The position numbers and the translations under genes are program-made. The notes beneath the pieces are model-generated. The model had not been told where the DNA came from. It ran no database searches and saw only the letters and a list, made by a program, of their open reading frames with translations. A stretch of 58,399 nt of DNA from Bacillus sp. 165 (GTDB taxonomy: Bacteria; Bacillota; Bacilli; Bacillales; Bacillaceae_G): the NCBI RefSeq assembly GCF_017742235.1, contig NZ_JAGHKQ010000017.1, positions 1-58,399 of the forward strand, in the 5' to 3' direction. Positions 1 through 8,761 of the stretch are shown here, in pieces (the stretch's first letter is position 1; the number at the start of each line of letters is the position of its first letter).

Positions 1-364
1 GCAGCTGTACTGTTTCGTACGCAATACCGATTACTTTATTATCAATCAATGCTTTCGTTAACTCTGGCTCTGGAGCTAGGTGTAAATATGTGAATAGAAT
101 TAACCCTTCGCGGAAATAGCCATATTCACTTGGAAGCGGTTCTTTTACTTTCATCACCATATCCATAGACCATGCTTCTGCAGCTGCATCTACGATAGTT
201 GCTCCTGCTTGTATATACTCTTCATTTGTAAAACCTGAACCGATTCCTGCCTGTGTTTCGATATATACTTCATGACCGAAACGAACCAAATGAACCACAC
301 CCGCCGGTGTCATTGCTACGCGGTTTTCGTTGTTTTTAATTTCTTTAGGTACACCGATACGCAC
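1..364 (-). CDS. ald: Alanine dehydrogenase, N-terminal part (cut by window edge)
   Basis: NAD-dependent alanine dehydrogenase interconverts L-alanine and pyruvate plus ammonia. Only the first 121 codons lie in the window; the gene runs off the left edge. The start is GTG at 362-364 behind a GGGGG ribosome site, giving [20 protein letters not shown]. Arg15, the VKEP lysine near residue 74 and the His near residue 95 match the pyruvate-binding and catalytic positions known for this family. The first domain looks intact. A sigma-A-like promoter and a cre-like site lie upstream. Confidence 0.95.
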   Translation of the reverse strand, partial: MRIGVPKEIKNNENRVAMTPAGVVHLVRFGHEVYIETQAGIGSGFTNEEYIQAGATIVDAAAEAWSMDMVMKVKEPLPSEYGYFREGLILFTYLHLAPEPELTKALIDNKVIGIAYETVQL

Positions 365-410
365 TGTAATATTCCCCCTTGAATATATAAAAGTACCCTA
401 ATAGTAGATT

Positions 411-425
411 CGTAAGCGTTTACAA
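411..425 (-). promoter_or_regulatory. Candidate cre (CcpA) site downstream of the ald promoter
   Basis: Read on the minus strand the site is TTGTAAACGCTTACG. It fits 14 of 15 positions of the cre consensus WTGNAANCGNWNNCW, failing only at the last base. It lies about 20-30 bases past the inferred ald transcription start, a position where bound CcpA would act as a roadblock. Match seen; function inferred. Confidence 0.55.
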
Positions 426-448
426 TTGAACCTTATAAACCCTATTAT

Positions 449-478
449 ATTGTAGCACAAAGCGCGTTTTTTTGACAA
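449..478 (-). promoter_or_regulatory. Sigma-A-type promoter of ald
   Basis: The minus strand shows TTGTCA, an 18-base spacer and TACAAT. The -35 box overlaps the T-tract of the terminator of the upstream ytkK-like gene, so the two signals are packed together. Confidence 0.55.
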
Positions 479-506
479 AAAAATCCCTTCTTTTTTTCAT
501 AGGGAT
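477..506 (-). terminator. Rho-independent terminator after the SDR gene
   Basis: ATCCCT and AGGGAT form a stem on the minus strand, followed by seven T residues, 11 bases past the stop of the SDR gene. Confidence 0.65.
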
Positions 507-516
507 ATATCTATTT

Positions 517-1266
517 TTATCGAAAACGATGGATAATATCCATTCCACCAGTAATTTCCATAATTGCACCTGTTATCATATCCGAGTTTTCATCACATAA
601 AAAACAAATAGCCCTTGCGATATCCTCCCCAGTGCCAGAACGCCCTACAGGAGTACGTTTATCTTTGATGATTCGCGCAGCTTCTATTGAAGCTTCCTTC
701 ATCTCTCCCACTATATCACCCGGACATATCATATTCGATGTAATACCGTATTCCGCTTCTTCATATGCGATTGTTTTTGTAAGAGAAACAAGTCCGACCT
801 TCGCTGCACTAAACGCTGAACGATAAATCCAACCAGGTGCGCTGTCTGCTCCTTGAAAACCATAATTGATAACACGACCAAATTGTTGTTTACGCATAAT
901 CGGAATAACAAGCTTCAATAAATAAAACACTGCATGTAAATTACCGTTAATAATTTGATGCCATTCATCTTCTTCGTAATCCACAAGCTTTTTTCTCTCA
1001 AATACATACGGACCAGCGTTATTAATCAAACAATCGATTCTTCCAAACCTCTCCATTGCTTGTTCCACGGTTCTTTGCAGATCATCTTTTTTAGTTACAT
1101 CAGCCTGTATCACTTGCAATTGCTCCGGATATTTGTTTTCTAACTCACGAAGAGACTCTGCATTACTTCGATACGTTGCTGTAACAGAATGTCCTTTTTC
1201 AAGCAGCATCTCTGTCACTTTTCTCCCTAATCCTTTTGAACCTGCTGTAATAAGAGCATGCCTCAA
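517..1266 (-). CDS. ytkK: YtkK-like short-chain dehydrogenase/reductase protein
   Basis: SDR-family protein of 249 residues with a Rossmann fold. The nucleotide-binding motif TAGSKGLG is at residues 7-14 and NNAG at about 82-85. In the catalytic region the expected YxxxK reads FSAAK (Phe152, Lys156), so the usual proton-donor tyrosine is absent. The likely start is TTG at 1266, spaced properly from AAAAGAGGTGATC; an upstream in-frame TTG overlaps that ribosome site. Its place beside a stress-protein gene and the arg genes matches ytkK of B. subtilis. The substrate is unknown, and the missing Tyr makes a standard dehydrogenase role uncertain. Confidence 0.8.
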   Translation of the reverse strand: MRHALITAGSKGLGRKVTEMLLEKGHSVTATYRSNAESLRELENKYPEQLQVIQADVTKKDDLQRTVEQAMERFGRIDCLINNAGPYVFERKKLVDYEEDEWHQIINGNLHAVFYLLKLVIPIMRKQQFGRVINYGFQGADSAPGWIYRSAFSAAKVGLVSLTKTIAYEEAEYGITSNMICPGDIVGEMKEASIEAARIIKDKRTPVGRSGTGEDIARAICFLCDENSDMITGAIMEITGGMDIIHRFR

Positions 1267-1415
1267 GCAGAGATCACCTCTTTTCAATCGTTTACTTTAT
1301 ATGTAACAACTTTCGCACTAAATTACAAACCATCTATTCTTTCGCATGTATCAATAAATTGTTATATTTTTAAAAATTTAGTCACTTTTTTGTAAAATAC
1401 GAGAAACAATTTCGG

Positions 1416-1437
1416 TTTATAATAGATACATGGGAAT
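1416..1437 (+). promoter_or_regulatory. Possible promoter of the universal stress protein gene
   Basis: GTTTAT, 11 bases and GGGAAT resemble a sigma-B promoter with a slightly short spacer. A TATAAT at 1418-1423 could instead be a sigma-A -10 box, but it has no good -35. Either would give a short leader before AAAGGAGGG. Confidence 0.25.
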
Positions 1438-1464
1438 ATATTCCTATTAAAGGAGGGAATTAAA

Positions 1465-1920
1465 ATGAGTACCTATAACACAATTCTGATCGCAATAGAC
1501 GGTTCAAAAGAAGCTGAACGAGCATTTAATAAAGCCATTCAGGTAGCAAAACGAAACAACGCTAAATTAGTTATCTCACATGTAGTCGATTTGCGTGCTT
1601 ATACGGCAGTAGAATCGTATAGCCGTGCACTGGCAGAACGCGCCAACAGTTATGCTGAAGACCTCTTACAGGAATATAAGCAAAAAGCAATTGAAGGTGG
1701 AATTGCTTCTGTTGAAACGGACCTCCGCTTTGGCAATCCAAAACTTGTTATTTCAAAAGAAGCTGCACCTGAGCGTCATATTGATCTTATTATTTGCGGA
1801 GCAACCGGATTAAATGCCGTCGAACGACTTTTAATGGGCAGTGTGTCTGAGCATATTATACGCTATGCAAACTGTGATGTTCTCGTCGTGCGTGGGGAAG
1901 AGAAAGGCGGGGAGTTATAG
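1465..1920 (+). CDS. Universal stress protein, UspA family
   Basis: This is a 151-residue cytoplasmic UspA-type protein. The C-terminal half holds GATGLNAVERLLMGS, a complete G-2x-G-9x-GS ATP-binding motif, so it belongs to the ATP-binding class. The N-terminal TILIAIDGS strand is typical. ATG at 1465 follows AAAGGAGGG. It is monocistronic, with its own terminator. Family members aid survival in stress; the exact role here is not visible. Confidence 0.93.
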   Translation: MSTYNTILIAIDGSKEAERAFNKAIQVAKRNNAKLVISHVVDLRAYTAVESYSRALAERANSYAEDLLQEYKQKAIEGGIASVETDLRFGNPKLVISKEAAPERHIDLIICGATGLNAVERLLMGSVSEHIIRYANCDVLVVRGEEKGGEL

Positions 1921-1927
1921 CTTAAAT

Positions 1928-1953
1928 AAAAGGGATGCCTCGGCATCCCTTTT
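1928..1953 (+). terminator. Terminator of the universal stress protein gene
   Basis: GGGATGCC, a TCGG loop region and CATCCC form a strong stem followed by TTTTAT. Confidence 0.8.
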
Positions 1954-1955
1954 AT

Positions 1956-2216
1956 ATTATCAGTTTTTTGGCTCAAGGCCGATTAGATGAAGGAAATATT
2001 CTAACCCCTTTTTTCCGACCCTTTCTTTCGATATATGTATTCAGGCCCTTTATTTAAGAATGTTCTTCTCTTCAAAACAAACATCCTTGATTCTATAGGC
2101 ATCCGTTATATACCAATGATGCCAATCAGTTTGTACTACTATCGCCATGCAGACATTCAAACTAGTATTGTCTATATAACAATCCTTTTGCTTCTCATTG
2201 CGGTTCAGGTTTCATG
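1956..2216. other. Gene-free stretch with a possible membrane-protein remnant
   Basis: No intact gene is seen. A plus-strand frame at 2035-2220 ends in a hydrophobic run (SIVYITILLLLIAVQ) that resembles the last membrane helix of a permease, but there is no ribosome site and the upstream frame is closed. It may be a relic or chance. Confidence 0.2.
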
Positions 2217-2939
2217 TTAGGTCTCTTGTTTAAATTTTACAAAGTAAAATGGAATGTATAACAATAAAAAGGTAGCAAGTGTTATGACTTCTAAAGGAAT
2301 AATATAGATTGGCCAAGGACCTAAATAATCCAGTATAGATGGGTTAACAGGCTTTCTCATGATATACATGTAATTCCCTTGTAGTAGCAAGTTTATAATG
2401 AATATGAATACCGTATAACTATTTAAATAAAGAAAGGCTTTAAAAACAGATTTTAATGAGGGACGAAACCCTTCAACGAATACAATAAACAAATTCGCTA
2501 CAACAATCCCACCATGTGAAATAAAGAAATGAACGTATCTAAAATGAGGAAAAGTATAGGCGTGAAGATCTGGTGTAATCATTGCCTGCAGAGCACTTCC
2601 TACCCCCACAAAGTAAGTGAATTCAAATAGCTTATAGTTTCTTGTTATTAATAATAGACTAGATAACAGCAAAGAAAGACTGCTTAAATGCAACGGAAGA
2701 GAATCTTGTATAGACCAAACTCCAATATAATTCAGCCACCACATTAAGCTTATTTCGGAAAAAAGCAGAGTAACTGCCAACGAATATCTAAAGATTTTAT
2801 TAAGCAAATCTTTTTTCAGTTGTTTTCTCATAATATACATTCCGAAACAAACAGCTATAATAACGAACAACGTAAGCAAGTGAGTAAGAGAGAATAAAAT
2901 AAAAGGCTGACTTCCATCTTGAATAAATAAATCGCTCAT
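2217..2939 (-). CDS. YwaF-like integral membrane protein (TIGR02206 family)
   Basis: A 240-residue protein with about seven hydrophobic segments and almost no soluble domain. The pattern MWWLNYIG, PLHLSSLSLLL and later PHFRYVHFFISHGG is typical of the YwaF/TIGR02206 group. ATG at 2939 follows AAAGGAGAGAG. The function of the family is not established. It is a single gene between the stress gene and the arg operon. Confidence 0.8.
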   Translation of the reverse strand: MSDLFIQDGSQPFILFSLTHLLTLFVIIAVCFGMYIMRKQLKKDLLNKIFRYSLAVTLLFSEISLMWWLNYIGVWSIQDSLPLHLSSLSLLLSSLLLITRNYKLFEFTYFVGVGSALQAMITPDLHAYTFPHFRYVHFFISHGGIVVANLFIVFVEGFRPSLKSVFKAFLYLNSYTVFIFIINLLLQGNYMYIMRKPVNPSILDYLGPWPIYIIPLEVITLATFLLLYIPFYFVKFKQET

Positions 2940-3111
2940 GGCTCTCTCCTTTTAGATGATATAGGTTGTTCTTTATCCATTAGATATTTTTACCGGTCTA
3001 AAATACTATCATCAATTATTATAAAGTTTCTCTTGTTAGTCTATGTAGATGTAATTTTGTCACAGCATTGAGATAGACTTCACTCTTTATATGTTCTGTT
3101 ATAAAGCAAAC

Positions 3112-3137
3112 AAAAAGACTGCCAAAAGGCAGCCTTT
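3112..3137 (-). terminator. Terminator of argGH
   Basis: GGCTGCC, TTTT and GGCAGTC form a stem with one G-T pair, followed by TTTTTG on the minus strand. Confidence 0.8.
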
Positions 3138-3141
3138 CTCC

Positions 3142-4530
3142 TTATACTCCTGCCGTCTCTGCGACTAATGCTTGTGCTTGACGCAGCGCTGCTGTCACTT
3201 GCTCAAACCCGGTACCGCCGGCGCTATTTCGTCTTTTTACAGCTGTATATGGATCAAGCACGTGGTATAAGTCTTCTTCAAACACCGGACACACCTCTTT
3301 ATATATGTCGAGAGGCAAGTCTAAAAGGTAGTTTCCTTGTTCAATACAAAGCAATACTAATCGTCCCACAATTTCATGTGCCTGACGAAACGGAATTCCT
3401 TTTGCAGCCAAGTAATCTGCTAGCTCTGTTGCATTAGAGAAATCTTGACGTACCGCTACTCTCATTTTGGCGCTGTTCACCTTCAACGTTTCAATCATCC
3501 CTGCCAAAATAGTTAAACATCCTTTCACTGTTTTTACCGCGTCAAACATTCCTTCTTTATCCTCTTGTAAATCCTTATTGTAAGCGAGAGGCAAGCCCTT
3601 CATAATGGTTAACAGACTCATTAAATGACCATACACACGACCTGTTTTCCCACGGATAAGTTCCGCCATATCTGGGTTTTTCTTTTGCGGCATAATACTG
3701 CTGCCTGTCGCATATTTATCACTCATTTCAATAAACTGAAATTCCTGGCTGCTCCAAATAATCAGCTCTTCACAGAAACGGGACATATGCATCATCAAAA
3801 TAGAAGAAGCACTTAAAAACTCCAATATAAAGTCTCGGTCGCTTACTGCATCCAAGCTGTTTTGGTAAATATCCTCAAACCCGAGCAATGATGCAGTAAA
3901 ATTTCTGTCAATTGGAAATGTTGTCCCCGCCAATGCCCCTGCACCAAGAGGAGAAAGATTAATACGTTTTAAAGAGTCTTCATAACGCTCCTTATCGCGC
4001 TGCAGCATCCAAAAATATGCGAGTAAATGATGCGCAAACGAAATGGGCTGAGCACGCTGCAAATGCGTATACCCCGGCATAATGGTTTCCACATGCTGCT
4101 CTGCTTGCCCTAGAAGCGCCCGCTGAGCATTTTGAATAAGCTCGGTAATGCTTTGCACTTCTTTCTTTAAGTATAGATGCATATCGGTTGCCACTTGGTC
4201 ATTTCGGCTGCGAGCAGTATGCAGTTTTCCGCCAACCTCTCCGATTTCATCAATCAGCATTTTTTCAACATTCAAATGAATATCTTCCTGCGCAATCGAG
4301 AATGACAGCTCATTATTCTTCGCTTTTTCTAATAATGCTTGCAAACCTTTCGTAATTGCTTCTGTTTCATTTAGACTAATAATCCCGCACTTGCCAAGCA
4401 TCGTAACGTGAGCTAGGCTGCCTTCAATATCCTCTAAAACTAATGCCTTATCGAAGGATATGGAAGCGCCGAACTCATCCACCCATGCTTCTGCGTTCTC
4501 AGTAAACCGTCCCCCCCAAAGCTTTTTCAC
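3142..4530 (-). CDS. argH: Argininosuccinate lyase
   Basis: The last step of arginine synthesis: it splits argininosuccinate into arginine and fumarate. The 462-residue length is normal. The fumarase/lyase signature [12 protein letters not shown] is intact, as are the N-terminal KLWGGRF and the TARSRNDQ segment. The start is GTG; its first four bases, GTGA, overlap the stop of argG, so the two are translationally coupled. Controlled with argG by the ARG boxes upstream of that gene. Confidence 0.98.
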   Translation of the reverse strand: MKKLWGGRFTENAEAWVDEFGASISFDKALVLEDIEGSLAHVTMLGKCGIISLNETEAITKGLQALLEKAKNNELSFSIAQEDIHLNVEKMLIDEIGEVGGKLHTARSRNDQVATDMHLYLKKEVQSITELIQNAQRALLGQAEQHVETIMPGYTHLQRAQPISFAHHLLAYFWMLQRDKERYEDSLKRINLSPLGAGALAGTTFPIDRNFTASLLGFEDIYQNSLDAVSDRDFILEFLSASSILMMHMSRFCEELIIWSSQEFQFIEMSDKYATGSSIMPQKKNPDMAELIRGKTGRVYGHLMSLLTIMKGLPLAYNKDLQEDKEGMFDAVKTVKGCLTILAGMIETLKVNSAKMRVAVRQDFSNATELADYLAAKGIPFRQAHEIVGRLVLLCIEQGNYLLDLPLDIYKEVCPVFEEDLYHVLDPYTAVKRRNSAGGTGFEQVTAALRQAQALVAETAGV

Positions 4531-5732
4531 GCTTCCACCTTCTTATTATTTACTTGGCTGTATACCTTTGTCGGCAAACCGAATAAGGAAATAAAACCTA
4601 CTGCCGCATTGTGATCAAACTCATCTGCCGATGTATAGGTTGCCAGTTTTTCATCATATAAGGAGTATTCCGATTTTCTTCCTTCCACAATAGCATGACC
4701 CTTAAACAGCTTCACGCGTACGATACCTGTTACATTTTTTTGTGTTTCTTTCAAGAAGGCTTCCAATGCAGACTTAAGTGGTGAGAACCACAACCCGTTA
4801 TAAATCAACTCCGTCAGTTTCTGTCCGATGAACGGCTTAAAATGAGCGACTTCTTTTACAAGCGTCAAATCTTCCAACTCTTTATGCGCTTTAAGCAGTG
4901 TCGTTGCCCCCGGACACTCATATACTTCACGAGACTTAATACCTACAAGACGATTTTCTACATGATCAATTCTCCCCACTCCATGTTTGCCTGCGAGAGA
5001 ATTCAACTTTTGGATTATTTCTGCAAACGTATAGTGAACACCGTTTAACATTATCGGTACACCTGCTTCAAATGTAATTTCAAGGATATCCGGCTTGTTT
5101 GGTGTATCTTCCAAAGCCAATGTCATTTCATATGCTTCTTCAGGCGGAGCTGCCCAAGGATCTTCTAAAATACCGCACTCATTGCTTCTGCCCCATAAGT
5201 TTTGATCGATTGAAAATGGACTGTCTAAATTAATTGGAATCGGCACCCCATTTTCTTTTGCATAGTGAATCTCCTCTTCACGGGACCACTTCCATTCACG
5301 AACAGGCGCAATTACTTCTAAATCCGGATTTAATGCATTAATCGATACTTCAAAGCGGACTTGATCGTTTCCTTTTCCAGTACATCCATGCGCGACTGCG
5401 GAAGCTCCTTCCAATGCAGCAACTTCAACAAGCTTTTTCGCAATCAGCGGACGGGACAATGCGGATATCAGAGGATATTTCCCTTCGTATAATGCGTGTG
5501 CTTGTAATGCCGGCAATGCATATTCATTCGCAAATTCTTCTTTTACATCAAGTACATATGATTTCACAGCACCTACTGTTAATGCTTTTTTTTGTATAAA
5601 ATCTAAATCCTTTCCCTCTCCTACATCCAAGCAGCATGCAATTACTTCATAACCTTTTTCTTGTAGCCACTTGATTGCAACTGATGTATCTAACCCGCCT
5701 GAATAAGCCAACACCACTTTTTTTCCGTTCAT
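4527..5732 (-). CDS. argG: Argininosuccinate synthase
   Basis: Joins citrulline and aspartate using ATP. The 401-residue protein begins [18 protein letters not shown] with the PP-loop at residues 9-15 and holds the [14 protein letters not shown] segment. ATG at 5732 is preceded by GGGGGAG. First gene of the argGH operon; ARG boxes overlap its start of transcription. Confidence 0.98.
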   Translation of the reverse strand: MNGKKVVLAYSGGLDTSVAIKWLQEKGYEVIACCLDVGEGKDLDFIQKKALTVGAVKSYVLDVKEEFANEYALPALQAHALYEGKYPLISALSRPLIAKKLVEVAALEGASAVAHGCTGKGNDQVRFEVSINALNPDLEVIAPVREWKWSREEEIHYAKENGVPIPINLDSPFSIDQNLWGRSNECGILEDPWAAPPEEAYEMTLALEDTPNKPDILEITFEAGVPIMLNGVHYTFAEIIQKLNSLAGKHGVGRIDHVENRLVGIKSREVYECPGATTLLKAHKELEDLTLVKEVAHFKPFIGQKLTELIYNGLWFSPLKSALEAFLKETQKNVTGIVRVKLFKGHAIVEGRKSEYSLYDEKLATYTSADEFDHNAAVGFISLFGLPTKVYSQVNNKKVEA

Positions 5733-5748
5733 AATAACTCCCCCTGTA

Positions 5749-5819
5749 TAGAATAAAAATTCATTATTATTTATTTAAATTCATAAGCAAACTTTACCAC
5801 CTTTCAAAAAAAGAATCAA
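5749..5819 (-). promoter_or_regulatory. argG promoter with two ARG boxes (AhrC/ArgR)
   Basis: The minus strand shows TTGATT (5814-5819), a 17-base spacer and TAAAGT (5791-5796). Downstream, TGAATTTTTATTC (about 5751-5763) is a near-perfect palindromic ARG box, and TGAATTTAAAT (about 5774-5784) is a second, weaker copy at the expected transcription start. This is the usual arrangement for arginine-dependent repression. Confidence 0.75.
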
Positions 5820-5885
5820 CAAATAATTAAATATTTTTAAACGATTTTCATTTCATATACAATAGAGATAACGGAGGGGATAGAA

Positions 5886-6203
5886 GTGGAGCAATTTTTT
5901 ACATACGATGAACGATTAGGGATTCTCATACCAGCTTGGAAACAGGAATGGGAGGATATTCCTGTAAATGTACAGAATGAAATTTTACTTAAATGGGAGC
6001 AAATACGGGGACGTATTCCAGATCGAATTAAAGAATTAGAACATGGCATCAATATGAAACAGCATGAATTATCAAATGAAATAAATTTTGAAAAGTCCTG
6101 CCTCCTTAATTCTCAAATCGCGGACCTAGCATCCATTATTAACGATTTATGGCTCTGGTATCGAACAAATCAAAACATTTCAACTGATAAAATGCACCAA
6201 TAA
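5886..6203 (+). CDS. Small uncharacterised protein
   Basis: I do not recognise this 105-residue protein. It starts at GTG 5886 behind a strong GGAGGGGAT. It has no signal peptide or membrane segment. Residues 30-75 are rich in Glu, Lys and Leu and probably form a long helix (RIKELEHGINMKQHELSNE), followed by a hydrophobic stretch with two Trp (IINDLWLWYR). It is divergent from argG and ends at its own terminator. A real gene is likely because of the ribosome site and terminator. Confidence 0.7.
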   Translation: MEQFFTYDERLGILIPAWKQEWEDIPVNVQNEILLKWEQIRGRIPDRIKELEHGINMKQHELSNEINFEKSCLLNSQIADLASIINDLWLWYRTNQNISTDKMHQ

Positions 6204-6206
6204 AAA

Positions 6207-6240
6207 AGGCTTCTATCTGCTTGAGATAGAAGCCTAATTT
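6207..6240. terminator. Bidirectional terminator
   Basis: AGGCTTCTATCT and AGATAGAAGCCT form a perfect 12-bp stem with a 5-base loop. T-rich on one side and A-rich on the other, so it can serve both converging genes; it overlaps the EcsC-family stop codon. Confidence 0.8.
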
Positions 6241-7070
6241 TGTTTTTCGAGTAAATAACGCATTTGATAAAAGCGATGGGTAAATTCTGTAACTGTACGA
6301 GTCAGGCGATAATTCACACTGGCCCCCACCGCAACGCCAATAACAGGAATACCTTGAACAAGCTTTCTCCGCAGAGAAGCAAGCAAAAATGTTTTTAAAA
6401 TCTGCTTCAGCAAAACTTGTATAGAAGAAGAACCTGTTACTTCTTCTCTTCCTTCATAGAAAAACGGCGCAAATTCCTGATGTTTTAGCTCTTCTAAAAG
6501 CTCGGGCCATGCATATTGCTGCAAACGATTAGGTAAAATGGACGCATGAAATACCTTTAGAGCAATCATCATTTCATACGGCTTGTTTACATCATAACCG
6601 TAAGTAGTAGCAATAAGCTGAACAGCCTTTAAATTAATCGCCAGAATAAGAGGAAGATCGGCACTTAATAATAACAATCCTCCAACTCCTGCTGCCCCTC
6701 CTTGTACAAGAGAGTACAAGCGATGCTTTGCAATTTGGTGCTCTGCAATATAACTCAGTTCATCGATCGATAAATTTGATAGATCTTCTATATGTTCAAT
6801 TGCTTCATTAAATGTACGGGCGGTTGATAAAATATGGTTGCGGGCGTCTAGCTGTGATTGAGAACTTTGGATGAAGGCATGAAGGTGAAGCAGCCATTGA
6901 TCTGCTTTAGCAAAAAAGTCTTTTCGCTTTTTATAAGGAAGGCGGGAAACAGAGATATCCATCCATTTATCAAACACCATTTGAAAATCTGTGGATTCCT
7001 GCTGGGACAACTGATATTCCCAATTTTTAATATCATTCCAAACCTTTTGTTCTCGTTCAGTCAGCTCCAT
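6234..7070 (-). CDS. EcsC-family protein
   Basis: A 278-residue protein with the EcsC fold. A hydrophobic glycine-rich segment (GGAAGVGGLLLLSADLPLI, near residue 125-145) and a C-terminal IPVIGVAVGASVNYRLT are typical of the family. ATG at 7070 follows AAAGGGGG; longer in-frame openings lack a ribosome site. The family is named after the third gene of the Ecs transporter locus, and its function is unclear. No transporter genes are adjacent, so this is a stand-alone paralogue. Confidence 0.85.
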   Translation of the reverse strand: MELTEREQKVWNDIKNWEYQLSQQESTDFQMVFDKWMDISVSRLPYKKRKDFFAKADQWLLHLHAFIQSSQSQLDARNHILSTARTFNEAIEHIEDLSNLSIDELSYIAEHQIAKHRLYSLVQGGAAGVGGLLLLSADLPLILAINLKAVQLIATTYGYDVNKPYEMMIALKVFHASILPNRLQQYAWPELLEELKHQEFAPFFYEGREEVTGSSSIQVLLKQILKTFLLASLRRKLVQGIPVIGVAVGASVNYRLTRTVTEFTHRFYQMRYLLEKQN

Positions 7071-7181
7071 CTTCCAGCCCCCTTTAATTAGTAAACTTTT
7101 CCTATAGTATATCACACTTTCCTTGCCATTATAAACTTTCCAAGCCTTCTCATGTTTCACTCATCAAACGATACTTGTAAT

Positions 7182-7205
7182 AGGCAGGGATACGTATCCC
7201 TGCCT
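7182..7205. repeat. Perfect 24-bp palindrome
   Basis: Two 12-base arms, AGGCAGGGATAC and GTATCCCTGCCT, meet with no loop. No T-tract follows on either strand, so it is not a standard terminator. It lies between ackA and the EcsC-family gene. Confidence 0.6.
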
Positions 7206-7261
7206 CAGATGAAGAAAAAAACATGAATGCCATAATACTGAAATTATATATTTTCTTCTAC

Positions 7262-7291
7262 ATAAAAGAGGTGGGGATCATCCCCACCTCT
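7262..7291 (-). terminator. Terminator of ackA
   Basis: AGAGGTGGGGAT and ATCCCCACCTCT form a strong stem followed by TTTTATG on the minus strand. Confidence 0.8.
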
Positions 7292-7294
7292 TCA

Positions 7295-8482
7295 TTACAT
7301 CGCTAACCGCATTACATCGCGTGCAATCATTACTTCTTCATTTGTCGGGATAACCATAACTTTCACCGGAGAGTGCGGATAATTGATAAACGCTTCTTTT
7401 CCACGCACTTGGTTTCGTTTTGGATCCCAATATACACCCATGAATTCCAGTCCTTCTAATACGCGCTCACGGATGACCGTACTGTTTTCACCGATGCCGG
7501 CAGTGAAAATAATTGCATCCACTCCCTGCATGCGTGCCGCATACGAACCGATATATTTATGGATACGAGATACGAATACCTCTAAAGAAACTTTCGCACG
7601 TTCATTTCCTTCTTCCTCTGCCTGCTCAATATCGCGCAAGTCACTAGAGAAGCCGGACAATCCCAACATACCACTCTTTTTGTTTAGTACATCAAGCACC
7701 TCTTCTACAGATTGACCTGTTTTTTCCATGATATATGGAATAAGCGCTGGATCAAGGTTACCGGAACGTGTTCCCATTGTCACACCAGCAAGAGGAGTGA
7801 ATCCCATGGATGTATCAATCGATTTTCCACCTTCAATCGCCGCAATACTTGCACCATTTCCTAAGTGACAAGAAATTAAGCGTAATTGTTCGACTGGACG
7901 GTCAAGTAATTCCGCTGCACGCTGTGAAATATACTTATGAGACGTACCATGGAAGCCGTATTTACGAATGCCATACTTTTCATAGTATTCGTAAGGCAAA
8001 CTGTATAAGAAAGATTTTTCAGGCATTGTTTGGTGGAATGCCGTATCAAACACCGCTACTGCCGGAACATTTGGAAGTACCTCTTGAAATGCCTTAATCC
8101 CAACGATATTAGCTGGATTATGAAGAGGAGCCAAATCATTTAAGCTTTCAATTTCATCCAACACTTCATCTGTAATTAGCGCAGAATCATGGAACTTTTC
8201 ACCACCGTGTACAACGCGATGACCAATACCGTTAATTTCATCTAATGATTTGATGATGCCTGTATCTGTTAATTTTTGAAGCAACATCTTAACTGCAACC
8301 GCATGATCTGGAATATCCAGTACTTCTGTTTGCTTCTCATCATTTACACTAATTGTAAAAACACTATCCTTTAAGCCGATACGCTCGACAAGTCCTTTAG
8401 TTAAAACATTTTCGCTTGGCATTTCAAAAAGCTGAAATTTCAAGGAAGAACTGCCTGCATTAATTGCAATAACTTTTGACAT
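7295..8482 (-). CDS. ackA: Acetate kinase
   Basis: Makes acetate and ATP from acetyl phosphate, or the reverse. The 395-residue protein shows all ASKHA-type motifs: [13 protein letters not shown] at residues 6-18, [30 protein letters not shown] and [12 protein letters not shown] at 8482 follows AAAAGGGGCG. Next to ytxK, as in B. subtilis, but separated by 279 bases and so probably transcribed on its own. In B. subtilis CcpA activates ackA; I see no good cre here. Confidence 0.98.
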   Translation of the reverse strand: MSKVIAINAGSSSLKFQLFEMPSENVLTKGLVERIGLKDSVFTISVNDEKQTEVLDIPDHAVAVKMLLQKLTDTGIIKSLDEINGIGHRVVHGGEKFHDSALITDEVLDEIESLNDLAPLHNPANIVGIKAFQEVLPNVPAVAVFDTAFHQTMPEKSFLYSLPYEYYEKYGIRKYGFHGTSHKYISQRAAELLDRPVEQLRLISCHLGNGASIAAIEGGKSIDTSMGFTPLAGVTMGTRSGNLDPALIPYIMEKTGQSVEEVLDVLNKKSGMLGLSGFSSDLRDIEQAEEEGNERAKVSLEVFVSRIHKYIGSYAARMQGVDAIIFTAGIGENSTVIRERVLEGLEFMGVYWDPKRNQVRGKEAFINYPHSPVKVMVIPTNEEVMIARDVMRLAM

Positions 8483-8559
8483 TCAGTCTTTCGCCCCTTT
8501 TATATTAGACATTCGTTTATTAATGTTTTTTATCGAAATATGTGTTGTTTCCTTTACCT

Positions 8560-8588
8560 ATTTAAACATTGTCTTAAGCATATTTCAA
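8560..8588 (-). promoter_or_regulatory. Likely ackA promoter
   Basis: On the minus strand TTGAAA, a 17-base spacer and TTAAAT lie about 80 bases before the start codon. No second clear signal was seen in the rest of the 8483-8761 gap. Confidence 0.4.
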
Positions 8589-8761
8589 GATAAACGAGCG
8601 AAAAAATTAATGCAACACATGAAAAAAAATTGTATTACAGACCCTCTAGTCATCTTATATAAATTCTTATTCTAATCAGATTTATCACTCAATAACACAC
8701 AAACTGTATCAAAGAAATAATAAATCTGTTACATGATAATTTATTCATGATTCAGTATAAA

